Source: Theropithecus gelada
Lineage: Eukaryota; Chordata; Mammalia; Primates; Cercopithecidae
Reading direction: 5' to 3'
DNA length: 64,000 nt
Assembly (NCBI RefSeq): GCF_003255815.1
Contig: NC_037682.1
Span: 19,550,153-19,614,152 of the forward strand
The notes under the pieces were generated by a model. That model was given only the letters and a program-made list of their open reading frames with translations. It was not told the DNA's origin and made no database searches. A program made the translations under genes and the position numbers. Positions within the stretch are counted from its first letter, which is position 1; every line of letters starts with the position of its first letter. This document shows positions 36,009 through 47,734 of this stretch, piece after piece.

Positions 36009-36305
36009 GGCTGGGTACAATGGCTCATGCCTGTCATCCCAGCACTTTGGGAGGCTGAGGCAGGAGGATCCTTTTGAGGCCAGTTTGAGACTAGCCTAGG
36101 CACCATGGCAACATCCCATCTCTACACAAAATAAAAAATGTTAGCCAGGTGTGGTGGCATGTGTGTAGTCCCAGCTACTTGGGAAGCTGAGTCAGGAGGA
36201 TTGCTTGAACCCAGGAATTCGAGGTTACAGTGAGCTATGATCATACCACTGCACTCCAGTCTTGGCGACAGTGGAACCCTGTCTTTTAAAAAATAAATAA
36301 ATAAA
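36009..36305 (+). mobile_element. Alu, directly following another Alu
   Basis: Sense Alu, GGCTGGGTACAATGG to CCCTGTCTTTT plus (AAAT)n tail, ten bases after the previous Alu, forming a head-to-tail pair. Confidence 0.93.
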
Positions 36306-36329
36306 ATTGAGATTGGTATTATACTTATT

Positions 36330-36600
36330 ATTTTAGAAATACTTACTTTGTCTATATCTTGAGCATTTCTTTACATTCTTAATTATTCTTCAGGAATAAT
36401 AGTTTTTAGTGGCTTGATAGTATCCTATCATTTGGGTAGGGTATCATATATACAGAGTTTATTTAATCAGTTCACTATTTTTAGACATTTAAATTATTCA
36501 CAGTTTTTTACTGTTATATGCCTAGCTTTGCAGTGTACATTCTTGGACATAAATATTTGTACATAATTTTGATTATTTCCTAGAAGTAAAAAAAAAATCA
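36330..36600 (-). mobile_element. LINE-1/L2-like fragment, old
   Basis: GACATTTAAATTATTCACAG and GATTATTTCCTAGAAGT resemble the antisense ORF2 3' region of old LINEs. Confidence 0.4.
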
Positions 36601-37204
36601 GATAAGAAATAAATAAATAGATGCTTCTACACATCTTTGTGAAGACTTCTTCAGTATGTTTAGTAGAATCTAACTCCAACTAGCTTAATCTTGAAGGGGA
36701 ATTATTGGAACTGTATTAGGGCACCTTGGGTGACCCTGGGGCAGTTTTAGGGGCTGGAACTGGAGTCTCTGTCTCTTGTGTCTCTTCGTCTTTCTGTGCA
36801 TCTGCTTCATTTCCGCTGTCAAGAGATTGACTTTCTCAGCTTTTCCTGTATTCGTAGCAGGCAAAAGGCTCTGGTCACTGTGAAGTTCCCATGTTTGTAT
36901 CGTCCCCATTCTAGACACTATCCCAGACCCACTGGCTTGTTCTCATTCCAGATTTTGGAAAGAGAATGTAATAAGCCTGCTTTGAGCCAGGGGACCATGT
37001 TACTAGTACAGACATGGCTAGATCAGAGAGCCCATCTCAGAGAAAAGAGTTCTGAGTTAGGCAGATAGCCTAGAAAGTTTCTGAAGCCTTTTATGTTACC
37101 TAATTGCTCTCTAGAAAGACTGTGCATGTTTAGGGTCAGTCATTTTATTAAAGGAGAAGTTATTTAACATGCTGGATGGAATTCCTACCTTGAATCTAAT
37201 GAAA

Positions 37205-37320
37205 AGTTTTAATCCTCAATTCATTTGGCAAATAATTATCGGGCACTTCCTATGTGCCAGTTACCTTTCTAGATGCTGAGAATATATCAGTCCTACAAGA
37301 CTAAGTTCGTGCCTGTCCTT
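37205..37320 (-). mobile_element. L2 3'-end fragment
   Basis: CATTTGGCAAATAATTATCG, CACTTCCTATGTGCCAG and TTTCTAGATGCTGAGAATA are antisense L2 landmarks. Confidence 0.65.
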
Positions 37321-38802
37321 TTTAGTCAGCTGTTAGAAGGTGAGTTTCCTTTGAATTGCCCTTCAAAATATCCTTTCAAAGTCTTAATCAGATTTCATTT
37401 TACCAACAACATGACACAGTTAAGCCTGGTGTAAAGAGGAAACACCTATAATGTTTCCTCTGTTGGATACCATTCATTTTTTTCTAAGTAAATGATTGGA
37501 AATTGTGAGGTTATGATACTTGACATCTAAGAATGTTAACAGTTTAACCTTTCTTCTCCTCTTACCCCCATGATAGGGCAGCAGTAGAGGGTAGGGAGGT
37601 GTTCAGGCTATGACTTTCTAGTTTCTGTTTTCTGCAGGTTTAAGTGAGATCCTTCACATTTAACAAGGCTTTGTTAAAGGTGAGATGTTAGGGACTAGAG
37701 TTCTCCAGGTTGGAAACTTAACTGACAGAAAAACCTTTGCAAAGTAGGAAAACAGGTATGTTTTGAATTTCTACCAAAAACAAATTAGACTTTTTTTTTT
37801 TAAATTTGTGCCTGTCAGTCAGGTTAGTAGTTAAGTCACTCACTGACAAAGTTGAAAATAGTCTGTGTGAGACTGGAGTTTTAGAGGAAAAATTCCCTTA
37901 AGCACCATATTTTTACACTTGGCTCCTCTGAGTCGGCTCTCATCTAGAAAATTTATGATGCATTTATGCCAAGGTTAGTGTGGAGTGCCTTCTCATGAGA
38001 CCCGATCTCAGTTTCATAGGTCCTCCTTCAAGTGAGCTAGGGTAAGTTCTAGAACAGCCTAGTGCCTTTTGCACTTGTGAGACCTCTTGCTGCTGGAGTT
38101 AGGGTTTTAGGTGATTTTACTTATTTCAGCCTGAGTCATATAGATGACATTTTAAAAGAGATACCAATTCTCTTTTTTCCTCTATTTGAAAAGCAAAACA
38201 TGGAGAACAGAAAGTACAGTTTTTCTCTTTATAGGTCAAGACATTTCATTCGTTTTGCAGTTTCTAAACCAGCCTGGGTTCATTGGGAAAATAAAGCCCT
38301 AATGCACTTGGCACCTAATACACTCCTGTGCATCTAGATTGATAATTGAGAAAATAGTCACTGAAATATTTGTGTTTTTTGGTTTCAATGAGGAATCCTG
38401 GCTGAGGAAGGCTGATGGGAAGCCCTCTCCCATAAAACTTATAGACATGCAAAGATTATAGCTGAGTTGAGTGTACATTGATAGGGTAACTGCTTATGTA
38501 GTTCTAAGATGGAAAATAAAAAGGTCTTAAGCATTACTGGACATGACCACTGGACATGACCCAGTAAAAACCGTTCTGCTCTTAGTTTCCTTAGGCACAA
38601 AATGAGCTTGGGGGAAAAAAAACTCCCAATTGTAGTTTTTATATAAACCAAAACAGATGAATGTCAATAATATTTTTTGTGTGCTAACATTTTAATTTTT
38701 TCAGCACTTACTATAGCCATCTTGACTTTTTTTTTTTTTTTTTTAACTGTATTTAAAGCAAAAAAATCAGTTATCTTTAAGCTGAGGTACTTGATTAGTT
38801 TT

Positions 38803-39113
38803 ATTTTTATTTTTTTTTATTTTTATTTTTTGGAGACGGAGTCTCACTCTGTCGCCCAGGCTGGAGTGCAGTGGCGCAATCTCGCCTCACTGCAAGCTCC
38901 ACCTTCCGGGTTCACGCCATTCTCCTGCCTCAGCCTCCCAAGTAGCTGGGACTACAGGTGCCCGCCACCACGCCCGGCTAATTTTTTGTATTTTTAGTAA
39001 AGACGGGGTTTCATCGTGTTAGCCAGGATGGTCTTGATCTCCTGACCTCGTGATCCGCCCACCTCGGCCTCCCAAAGTGCTGGGATTACAGGCGTGAGCC
39101 ACTGCGCCCGGCC
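38803..39113 (-). mobile_element. AluY-like, full length
   Basis: Antisense Alu, near consensus, flanked by the 10-bp duplication GATTAGTTTT (38793-38802 and 39114-39123). Confidence 0.96.
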
Positions 39114-41239
39114 GATTAGTTTTTAAAATAGATAAACAAAAAGCACCTCAGCCCACTGTTTGTGCTTATAAATAATGTAATTGTTTTATGGAACTGAGTC
39201 CTGGGGAGGAGGACAGCATAAGGATTGTTGGCTAAAAGTGTCAGAGTTTTCAGGAAGCACAAGGATTCTATAGCTAATCTGAAAGTTTCCCTTTCTAAGG
39301 GTCTTTTAAGCAGCAGCAAATGCGAAATAAATCTACATTGTATTTCTGCAACTAAATCCTGATTCATTGATTGGGAGAGCCTTTATTGGTGAAGTAAACA
39401 TACAGGTAAAACAGAGTTTCATGGGCCATAAAAATGACATTGTCTCTCTTGAACAAGTTCAGATTTCTTGATATTAACAGAAACTGTTCATTTCTCCTGT
39501 CTCCATTCTCCCCGTTTTAGAAAGACTTTTACAAGGACCTATTTTTTAAAAGTCCAGTTTCTCTTTTTAAAATCTTGACTGTGATATTAGCTCACGCTAA
39601 TTTGAGAACTATCAGGGTTTACAGTTCTTAAAGTAAAAGTTTTCCTTTTGTCCATCACCTCCATATTTAACCTAGGACATAATTGGAGTTATCTTTTTCA
39701 TAGAAACTGACCCACACAGCCCAAGCCAGTGAAAATGCAAAGCCTGTTTTGCTCTCTGAATCCCCTGCCAGCTATCCCATGGAATAAGATTGGAGTTACT
39801 GACTGTCTTGAGAAAGACTTAATGAAAACAAAATTGCTAAATTGCTACTTAACTTAAAAAAATGTAAATAGTTCTGTTTTCTCTGTATAAGATGAGATTC
39901 AAAACTGGAGGCATTAAATTACATAAAGGGTATTTTGTTACTTTAAGATAGGAAACAGAGAAGCAATAACTTTATTTTAAAAAAAAACAGGTTACATGGA
40001 AAACTTCTCATTGAGAAGGTATTGCATGAGCTATAAAGAAGCAAAAATATTTTAAATGTCAAGACTTTCAATAAAAGGTGCATTAAAGAGCCTCCTGGTG
40101 GCAGCAGTTCTTTGTCGCCAGTGTCCTCATTTGAGACACCTGCCCAATGGGAACTGATTCTGAATTAGCAAAACAAAACTATTCAATTTGCCATATCCTT
40201 TTAACGCCAAGTAAAATAATGTGTTGAGCGTTTAAAAATTCTGATTTTAGGCTTAGATCGTGTTATATTTTCAATGAATCCCCTACTATGTAACTTATAA
40301 ATGCCTTAAAGGTAAATCAGGGAGTCTGCATGTAAATTGTTGGGCGTCTATGTTAAGAGATTCCATGACTCCTTCTGCCTCTGTGCCTGACAGTCCTTTG
40401 ATGATGTAATGTATAGACTTGGTAATTTTGTTGGATCTCAGTTCAGATGACCTACTAGTTAAGGGATGAATTGACTGCTCTAGGGAATTGGAAAGGTCAA
40501 TGGAAAGAAACCTGTGGCTAGCATTTGTATAACAGTAAAAGCTCTGTGGAGAGCAAAGTCTCAACTGACTCACTGGTTTAATTGTCACGCCTCATTCTGA
40601 ATGCCGGTTCTAGTGGGTTACTGTGTACTCTATACTTTTCCCATCAGTTGTAGACCAGTTATCAAGAGTGAGTTGTGTTTGTTTCCAGACTTGATTCTGC
40701 CATTTGTTCTTGTTATTGTAATTTAATTAACCATTATTAAACCAATGAGTTTTAAAAAACCAAGTTGTTTTCATGAAATCTATAATTTAATGCTTTGGAA
40801 ATGATAAAAAAAAAATACTAAAAATTTGCTGCTGTTATATTTGGGTAAGAGAACTATAACAGAACGGGGTAAATTATTAATGTCCAGAAGGATTCTACAT
40901 TCAGATTGCTTCAGAGTATCTTAAGTTCTCGCCATAATTTAAAAGTCCAAAATGGAAATGGTGGAGGATGCACTATAGTTATGGTTTATGAAAGACAGAC
41001 ATTTTGGCACTCTAACCTGTAGATCCATATAAACAGAAAGTCTGGTCCTATATTACAAGATTACCAAATGAAGGTTCATTTAAACTAAAATAAAATGCTT
41101 AGGTATGCTTATCAAATTTTTGTGATTTCCTGCTTTGTATGACTTTTTTTCCTTATCTGATCAACTGCTGGTCCTAATCATTACTGGTTAAGAGAGCTTC
41201 TATTGTATTGCTTCAGGGTACTAGACCTGAAAGGTAATC

Positions 41240-41370
41240 TTTCAGCATTTAATTCATTCATTCACAAATATTTATGGAGTATCTATTATTTGGAGGCATT
41301 CCACTCAGCCTCAGTGATGAACAAGGCTGAAAAAGCTTCTCTTCTTAAGGAACTTACCTTCTGGTGGCAT
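41240..41370 (-). mobile_element. L2 3'-end fragment
   Basis: AATTCATTCATTCACAAATA, TTTATGGAGTATCTATTATT and AAGGAACTTACCTTCTGG are antisense L2 landmarks. Confidence 0.6.
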
Positions 41371-41479
41371 ATTAGTGACAGTATAGTGATTTGAATAGTA
41401 ATGATTTTTCTCAACAGTTGTAGAGTAATAAGATCTAGGCTTTGATTTGAAGGCCAGTGCCACATCTTCTTGTAAACTG

Positions 41480-41600
41480 CTGGTTCTCAACCCTAGCTTG
41501 TACCCTAATAAAATGAAAAGCTTTTGAAAAATCCTGCATACGGGACTGCACCTTAGACCAGTTGAATCAGAATCTTTGAGAATGGCACCCAGGCATACAA
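41480..41600 (+). mobile_element. hAT-type (MER5-like) fragment
   Basis: CTGGTTCTCAACCCTAGCTT, ATGAAAAGCTTTTGAAAAAT, TTGAATCAGAATCTTTGAG and GGCACCCAGGCAT match, in order, a common hAT-derived family with GGTTCTCAAC ends. Confidence 0.6.
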
Positions 41601-42012
41601 AGATGTGTAGGAGTAGGTAAGTGGATTTTAGTTAAAGTTGTTTAATATTGCCCAAACTGAATTGGATAACCCCAAGCCAATTTGACATAGCATTTTTATT
41701 CCTGAATCATCTAGGGGCAAATCTGTATGTTATTAGTTTGTCAGAGTTAATGATTTGTTTGTTTAAATCTTGCTAGAGAAGAAACTTTATGTAATATAAT
41801 TTTCAAGGGTTACTATCATATTAATACTCTGACTTTCAGCTTTTCCTTTTAGAAAAACATTTTTTAAAATGAGTTGATTGAAATTCTTTTTTGACTATAG
41901 TTAGAGGAATACAACTTTTACCAGTGTATTTTAGTTTTCAGAAACATTTTAGTGGGTCAGAAGCCTCAAGAAAAGCATCATATATTTTATTTGCTTAAAA
42001 TATTAATGTTCA

Positions 42013-42432
42013 ACTTTCTTCCTCCACTGCCACGATGATGCTTGTGAAAAAGCTTGTGGCGAAGGGGGGGCAAAATAAGCAAGATCTGAATGGAATCGTG
42101 GATGCTGCCAATTTTTAGCAGGTTCTCCAAGAGAAAGTGAAAGGAAAAGCTTGGAATCTCGTTGGAGGGGTTGTAACCATCACATGCAGCAAGAGCAAGG
42201 CCACTGTAACTTTTGAGGTGCCTTTTTCCAAAAGGTTTTTGAAATATATCACAAAAAAATCCTTGAAGAAGAATAATTTATGTGATTGATTGCACGTAGT
42301 TGCTAACAGCAAATGGAGTTACAAATTATGTTACTTCCAGATTAACCAGGTAGAAGAACAGGAGGAAGATGAGGATTGAAACTCATTTATCTGGAATATT
42401 TTATATGAGTCATTGAATAAGATGGGGAACAA
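42013..42432 (+). pseudogene. RPL22 processed pseudogene
   Basis: An intronless, broken copy of the mRNA for cytosolic ribosomal protein eL22 (RPL22). The start-codon position is 42035, followed by LVKKLV; the middle reads DAANF and CSKSKATVTFEVPFSKRF; the end reads VVANSKWSYKLCYFQINQ plus an acidic tail and stop at 42377-42379. It has in-frame stops at 42116-42118 (TAG) and 42287-42289 (TGA), and internal deletions near 42090 and in the segment after VLQEKVKG. The 3' UTR ends ~20 bases after a decayed AATAAA, followed by a short A run. Flanks AAAATATTAATGTTCA (41997-42012) and AAAAAATTAATGTTCA (42433-42448) are a 16-bp target duplication with one mismatch, preceded by TT at 41995, the L1-endonuclease TT/AAAA site. 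Not functional as protein. Confidence 0.93.
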
Positions 42433-43235
42433 AAAAAATTAATGTTCAGCCTATATGAAACACTGATTAAGGTTAGAACTCCATGCTGAGCCATGGGGTT
42501 CTTTTTACCAGTCATAGTATATATGTAATTATATATATAATGAAGAAAGAATAATTGATGTCAAAGATACTGATAACATCTTAAAATAAAATATCCTCTT
42601 AAGAATGATTTCATTTATACTTAATCTTTAGGTCCAGCAACTTTGGAGGTTGAAAGTATAGCACATTTATGATTTTTCTTCCTAGCTCTTGCAAAATATT
42701 AGTTGTGCATTTCTTGCTTTTATTTACACACTTATATCAAAAGAGGACTAGAAGTTAGTACCCTTTACTTTTAGGTATTTGTTTCACTAGTAGTTCTTTC
42801 ATATTGATATTTTGTAAATCAGTTACATATATTATAAAAAGTGTTTTATTCTGCTATCCATGAGAGATGTGATCTAGTGTTCTGTGAAACCAAACATTTA
42901 TCAGGACACTAAATCAACTTCCAAAATACACATTACATTTAATTATGAATTTCGAATTGAAAATGTAGTCCTAATCATTCAGTTCTGCCTTTAGAATAAT
43001 AATGCTTTGGGAGCGGGTACATTACTCGAGGCCCTTAGATTTTCACCTTATTGTGTAGAAGTAGCTTCTTTTCATCCCTGATTTGCCTTCATGTGAGAAT
43101 TATTCTTCTACTTCATCTTGTAGCACATGTGTATCTGCATGGGCATCATACACACGCACATGCCCCTTAAAGATGGAACTGTTAATTTTCCGTTTCTGTG
43201 ATCCCTTTGCTTATTCATCATGGTAAGCCTGGTAA

Positions 43236-43781
43236 TGCTGAGACCAGCTCGGTCGGGGAGACCCTAACCCAGCAGCGCTAGAGGAATTAAAGACACACAC
43301 ACAGAAATATAGAGGTGTAAAGTGGGCAGTCAGGGGTCTCACAGCCTTCAGAGCTGAGAACCCCAATAGAGATTTACCACCACATATTTAATAACAGCAA
43401 GCCAGTCATTAGCATTGTTTCTGTAGATATTAGATTAACTAAAAGTATCCCTTATGGGAAACGAGATTAACTAAAAGTATCCCTTATGGGAAATGAAGGG
43501 ATGGGCTGAAATAAAGGGATGGGTTTGGGTAGTTATCTGCAGCAGGAGCATGTCCTTAAGGCACAGATTGCTCATGCTATTGTTTGTGGTTTAAGAACGC
43601 CTTTAAGCAGTTTTCTGCCCTAGGTGGGCCAGGTGTTCCTTGCCCTCATTCGGGTAAACCCACAACCTTCCGGCGTGGGTGTTATGGCCATCAATAGTAT
43701 GTCACAGTGCTGCAGAGATTTTGTTTATGGCCAGTTTTGGGGCCAGTTTACGGCCAGATTTTGGGGGGACTGTTCCCAACA
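43236..43781 (-). mobile_element. Solo LTR of a class II (HERV-K-like, probably MER9/HML-3) endogenous retrovirus
   Basis: A 546-bp element that on the minus strand begins TGTTGGGAACAG and ends ...GAGCTGGTCTCAGCA (TG...CA ends). A perfect 6-bp duplication TGGTAA flanks it (43230-43235 and 43782-43787), the size used by betaretrovirus-like integrases. No viral genes remain; a single LTR left by recombination between the two original LTRs is the usual explanation. Family name is from recall; MER9-type is most likely. Confidence 0.88.
43432..43495. repeat. Tandem duplication, 2 x 32 bp, inside the solo LTR
   Basis: The unit starting AGATTAACTAAAAGTATCCC occurs at 43432-43463 and 43464-43495 with one difference (ACG versus ATG at the end). 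Confidence 0.95.
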
Positions 43782-44184
43782 TGGTAAGATGGCTTGGTCA
43801 AAGATGTCCAAGAAGGTGGAAAAGCCTTGCTAACTGGAAGTAAAAGGGAAAATATTTAAAGATTTACTAGGCGATTAACTGCTTTGATAAAGATTTCATC
43901 AGGGCACATGGTGAAAAACTGATAGAAATAGAATATTTTCTTACCAGCACTAGCAGCTAGGAGCAATTTAGCTCCATGACTATCTTACTTCTTCTATCCC
44001 TGCCTTTTGTTTTAGTTAAAATATTGTTGGCTCCTGTGTAGTACTTAGCAGTTTTCAATTCTGTACAGTAAACATGTTTTTTTTTTTTCTTATCGGAGCT
44101 CAGAAAACTGATAGGCAGTGAGGTTGAATGGCTAGTACAAAGGTATTCGGTAGGTGTATGAGTGAAGACTCTTCTGCTTTCCAG

Positions 44185-44600
44185 TGATGGAAACTCAATT
44201 CAATGTTGTTGAAGGAAAAGAGATTTATTGGTATATATAACTAGTAAGTTCAGGGATATAGCTGCTTTCGGGCATGGATGGATTTAGGAGCTTTAGGACA
44301 CTTTCTCCCTCTTTTGGCTTCATTTGCTTACAGGCTGCCCTGTACTGGCAGAGGTTACCTCTGGCAGCTCTAGGTTTACAACCTGCCATTTAATCACTCC
44401 AATGAAGAGGTAAGTTTTTTTGTTTGTTTGTTTTTTCCTGGAAGTACCAGCATAGAGCATGGGCATGATTTTTAGGTCCATTTTTGAATCAGTCATCCTT
44501 TTGTGGCTGGGGAACTGGAGTCCCCTCATTGTTTGGGCCTGGGTCACATGCTACTCCTGGATCATCTCAACCTTGACTATTGACTATTCCATTGACTGTT
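44185..44600 (-). mobile_element. Ancient interspersed repeat, unassigned
   Basis: AAGAGATTTATTGG, GGGCATGGATGGATTTAGG and GGCCTGGGTCACATGC are landmarks of a widespread worn mammalian repeat; a related copy may lie at 61815-62235. Orientation is arbitrary. Confidence 0.4.
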
Positions 44601-46357
44601 TTCATAGGAGTAAACTTTGGGAGGCTACCTTATATTTGGAATTCTACTAGTAGTTTGAAAAACATATGGGGGAAAGGAAGTTTGATAGAAAAGCTATTTT
44701 TGGATATTTTAAATGTTCCGACCATTGCAAGAAGCTCCTGGTTTCTGTACAGAAGAATTTTTGTCCCAGTTTACCTTTTCTTCTTCTGCGTGTTTCCCCA
44801 TCCACTATCACCTTTCTTTCTGCTTCTTAGCTTAAGTCCATTCCTTCATCCAATCCTTTGTCTTCCTCTAATGTCTTCCTCCGTGGGAGCAGAGACCAGT
44901 TTCCTCACTCCTGTGAGTTGAGACATGATGACCATTCTCTTCCTTCAAGGGAAGTACTACAGAATGGAATTGCACATTGGCATACTTAAAAACAGCTGGT
45001 TAAATGAGAATTCCGTTTTCCCTGTGTAGACAAGAAGCTTTGTGTTTCTGAAGACCAAAGTCAGAGTACTCTGTTTCAGGTTTCCTTAGGCAGCTTCAAC
45101 CCATGTGTCTCTCGAGGCCACAGAAGGAGTCTAGACACTGGAAATGAAGGCCTAGTAAACTCTTTTGTGCCCAAGATGGTATGAGAATGGAGGCGGGAGG
45201 TAACGCTAAATGCTCTGGTTTTCATTCCGACTGTCACAAGAATAAAAATGACCTAACTGTATTTTGGGCCCCCAGGCAGCACTGAAATGACATGCCACCT
45301 GCTGACCTAATCCATTTCATTTCTGGTACTAGGATAGCCAAAGCAATTTGCTCAATTTGCAATTGACTATTTACTCTTTAAAGCAGCGATGATTAGATCT
45401 AGCGTAAGAAACCACATACTTTATTTATCAAGAATTAAAACTTGAAAGGTGGAAAGTTATCCTTTTTGGAAGAAGCCATTTAAATGTGGTGTATTTTACC
45501 TCAGAGAGACTAACTATGCTTTTAGAAAGCTACTTTTTGCTGCTGTTTCCCAGGAAGGAGTACAATCTGCTGATGAGATTTAAGATAACAGAAGTGTTTC
45601 TCAGCAGCAGCTGAATGGGACAGAGAACTCAGACACTGCTATATTTATCTTTAGGTAAATTTTTGCAATTTACTAGAAAAAAATCCGTGTAGCATGCAAG
45701 CAGATTAACTCATGTTAATCCAGCAGCTGCTTCTCTGGCAAATAGTAGAGAGGGGTGTATGTCATAGCTGTAGTCCTGCACACACACTCAGGTGCTGGAC
45801 ATACTTCTTTTGTCTCGATGCCAAGAGCCGCATAGGCTGATGTGTTCCTGTTTCCTCAATTTTAATTTTTAAAAATCTTATTAATTCCAATTCTTTCTCT
45901 TCGCCATTAAATTGAAGTAATTAAAAATTGTAAATTATAGTTTCAGGAGCTTGGACCATGCTCTTGAACATTGTACATTATACTTCATGTATAGTACTGC
46001 AATTGATGAATTAAAATTATGGAAGTACCTACTTCATTCCCCTCCCAGAGATGCTTATGTCAGTAAGTAACATGCTGGCAGAATTAAGGTGTCTGCTTCC
46101 AGTTCAGCCCTCTTTTATTTCTTGTTGCTTTTTGTGATTCGGCAGCTATGGAATTTGCCTCCCTGCATGGGCCTCTCAGAAGCCAGCTCTCCTGCTCTCC
46201 CCAACATGCTCACAGTCAGCAGAACAGGGAAATCACACTGATCAGCACACCACTCAGTTGATCAAAGTAAGCCGGCCACTTTTCTTCAACAAGACCCAGC
46301 GGTATTAGTCCCCATGCCTTCTCCTGCCGTGAGCAAGGCCACTGGAATGCTGCTGGC

Positions 46358-46500
46358 AACATTAGTCTGTATGTAAAAAAGCTGCTCATGTTCCCTTTAC
46401 CATAGCTTTGGCCTAGGCTAAGTTAAGGGGGGAAAATAGGAGGCAAATGTCCCGACAGCTAGTATCTCTTCTTTCTAAAACTTGGCGTGAAGCATTTCCT
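46358..46500. repeat. Diverged repeat, copy A (46.4 kb)
   Basis: AACATTAGTCTGTATGTAAA through AAAACTTGGCGTGAAGCATT recurs at 47407-47540 with substitutions and small gaps. Family unknown. Confidence 0.75.
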
Positions 46501-47406
46501 TTCAGTGGCAATCCCTAGTGGCAATCGCTAACTCTGCTGGGGAAAGACTTGCTAATTTTCTTTTAATTGCATAAGAGCAGAGCAATACAGCAAATTGAAC
46601 ATGTGGTGACTACATGAAATATATGATAGAATATGGTCTTACTTTGATTGAGCTAATCACAGGTCTGACAAATATACAAAATTAAAATAAGCCACATTTT
46701 TTAGTACTTAATCTCTTGATTCTGTTGCTTTTTATTGTTTGCTGGAGAGTCTTATGTTGTTTTGTAGGGAACCTATGGTTCTCAGTGCTAATTTGTTGGA
46801 TATAGACAGCAGTTTGCTATTCGTGACTCTAATGGGTGCATAATTCCCTTCCTTGTAAACAATTGGCATTTCAGTACAGTTTACAATATGGAACGTGGAG
46901 GGGACCCCCTGAGTAGGACAGTGGCTGCTCTTTGTCACTTGCAGCTGTGTTTGCAAGGGAGCATGCTGGCAACCAGCAAGGAGAGTGCTGTGACAGGTGG
47001 GAAGAGCAAAACCAGAAATATGCTTCTCCTTTCTCCTATCCTCTTTCTATCCCTCCTTCCCCCCCACACCCTCTTCTACCTGACCTTCTGTTTTTCTTCT
47101 CTTCCCCTTTTAGAAGCCATCTGTTTCCCTCTACCAGTTCTATTTGGCTTGCAGATGCCACTGTACAGGAATACACTGTGTTGAAGCTAGCCTATGCTTG
47201 ACCTACTGAACGTATGTATTTGGGCTGGGTTCAACCTAATGGATCAAAGGGAATGGTGAGGGCATAAAAAATTTCATAACTTTTACACAGCAATTATGGA
47301 GACTCAAAAGGACAACATACCTTACTATCAGGATTTCAGAAATGATAGAGGACTTTTTAAAGCCTGGCTCTGACAGTTCTGTGTTACTTTCTCTTAGAGA
47401 TGGGAA

Positions 47407-47540
47407 CAACATTAGTTTGTGTGTAAAAAGCTGTTTATATTGCCTTGGCCTGGACCAGGCCTAGGCAAGTGGGGAGAAAAGGAGGAAAATGCCCCAACAA
47501 CGATAATCTCTCCTTTTGAAAACTTGGTATGAAGCATTGT
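47407..47540. repeat. Diverged repeat, copy B (47.4 kb)
   Basis: Second copy, AACATTAGTTTGTGTGTAAA to GAAAACTTGGTATGAAGCAT, about 1.05 kb from copy A in the same orientation. Confidence 0.75.
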
Positions 47541-47572
47541 CATCCCTGCTGTCAGTAACACAAGCTGTCATT

Positions 47573-47698
47573 CTGCAGAGCTAGTTTAGCTGTTCCCTAA
47601 CAGACAGCTAGTTACTGCAGAGCTAGTTTAGCTATTCCCTAACAGACAGCTAGTTACTACAGAGCTAGTTTAGCTATTCCCTAACAGACAGCTAGCTA
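47573..47698. repeat. Minisatellite, 3 x 42 bp
   Basis: Three head-to-tail copies of a unit starting CTGCAGAGCTAGTTTAGC, at 47573, 47615 and 47657. Only a few substitutions separate them. It starts about 30 bp after repeat copy B. Confidence 0.95.
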
Positions 47699-47734
47699 AT
47701 AGTCTCCCTTCTATGGTCTACCTTCAATTATCTA

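Noticed and set aside
42115..42312. Minus-strand frame across the RPL22 copy
   Set aside because: Opposite strand of a processed pseudogene; no independent support.
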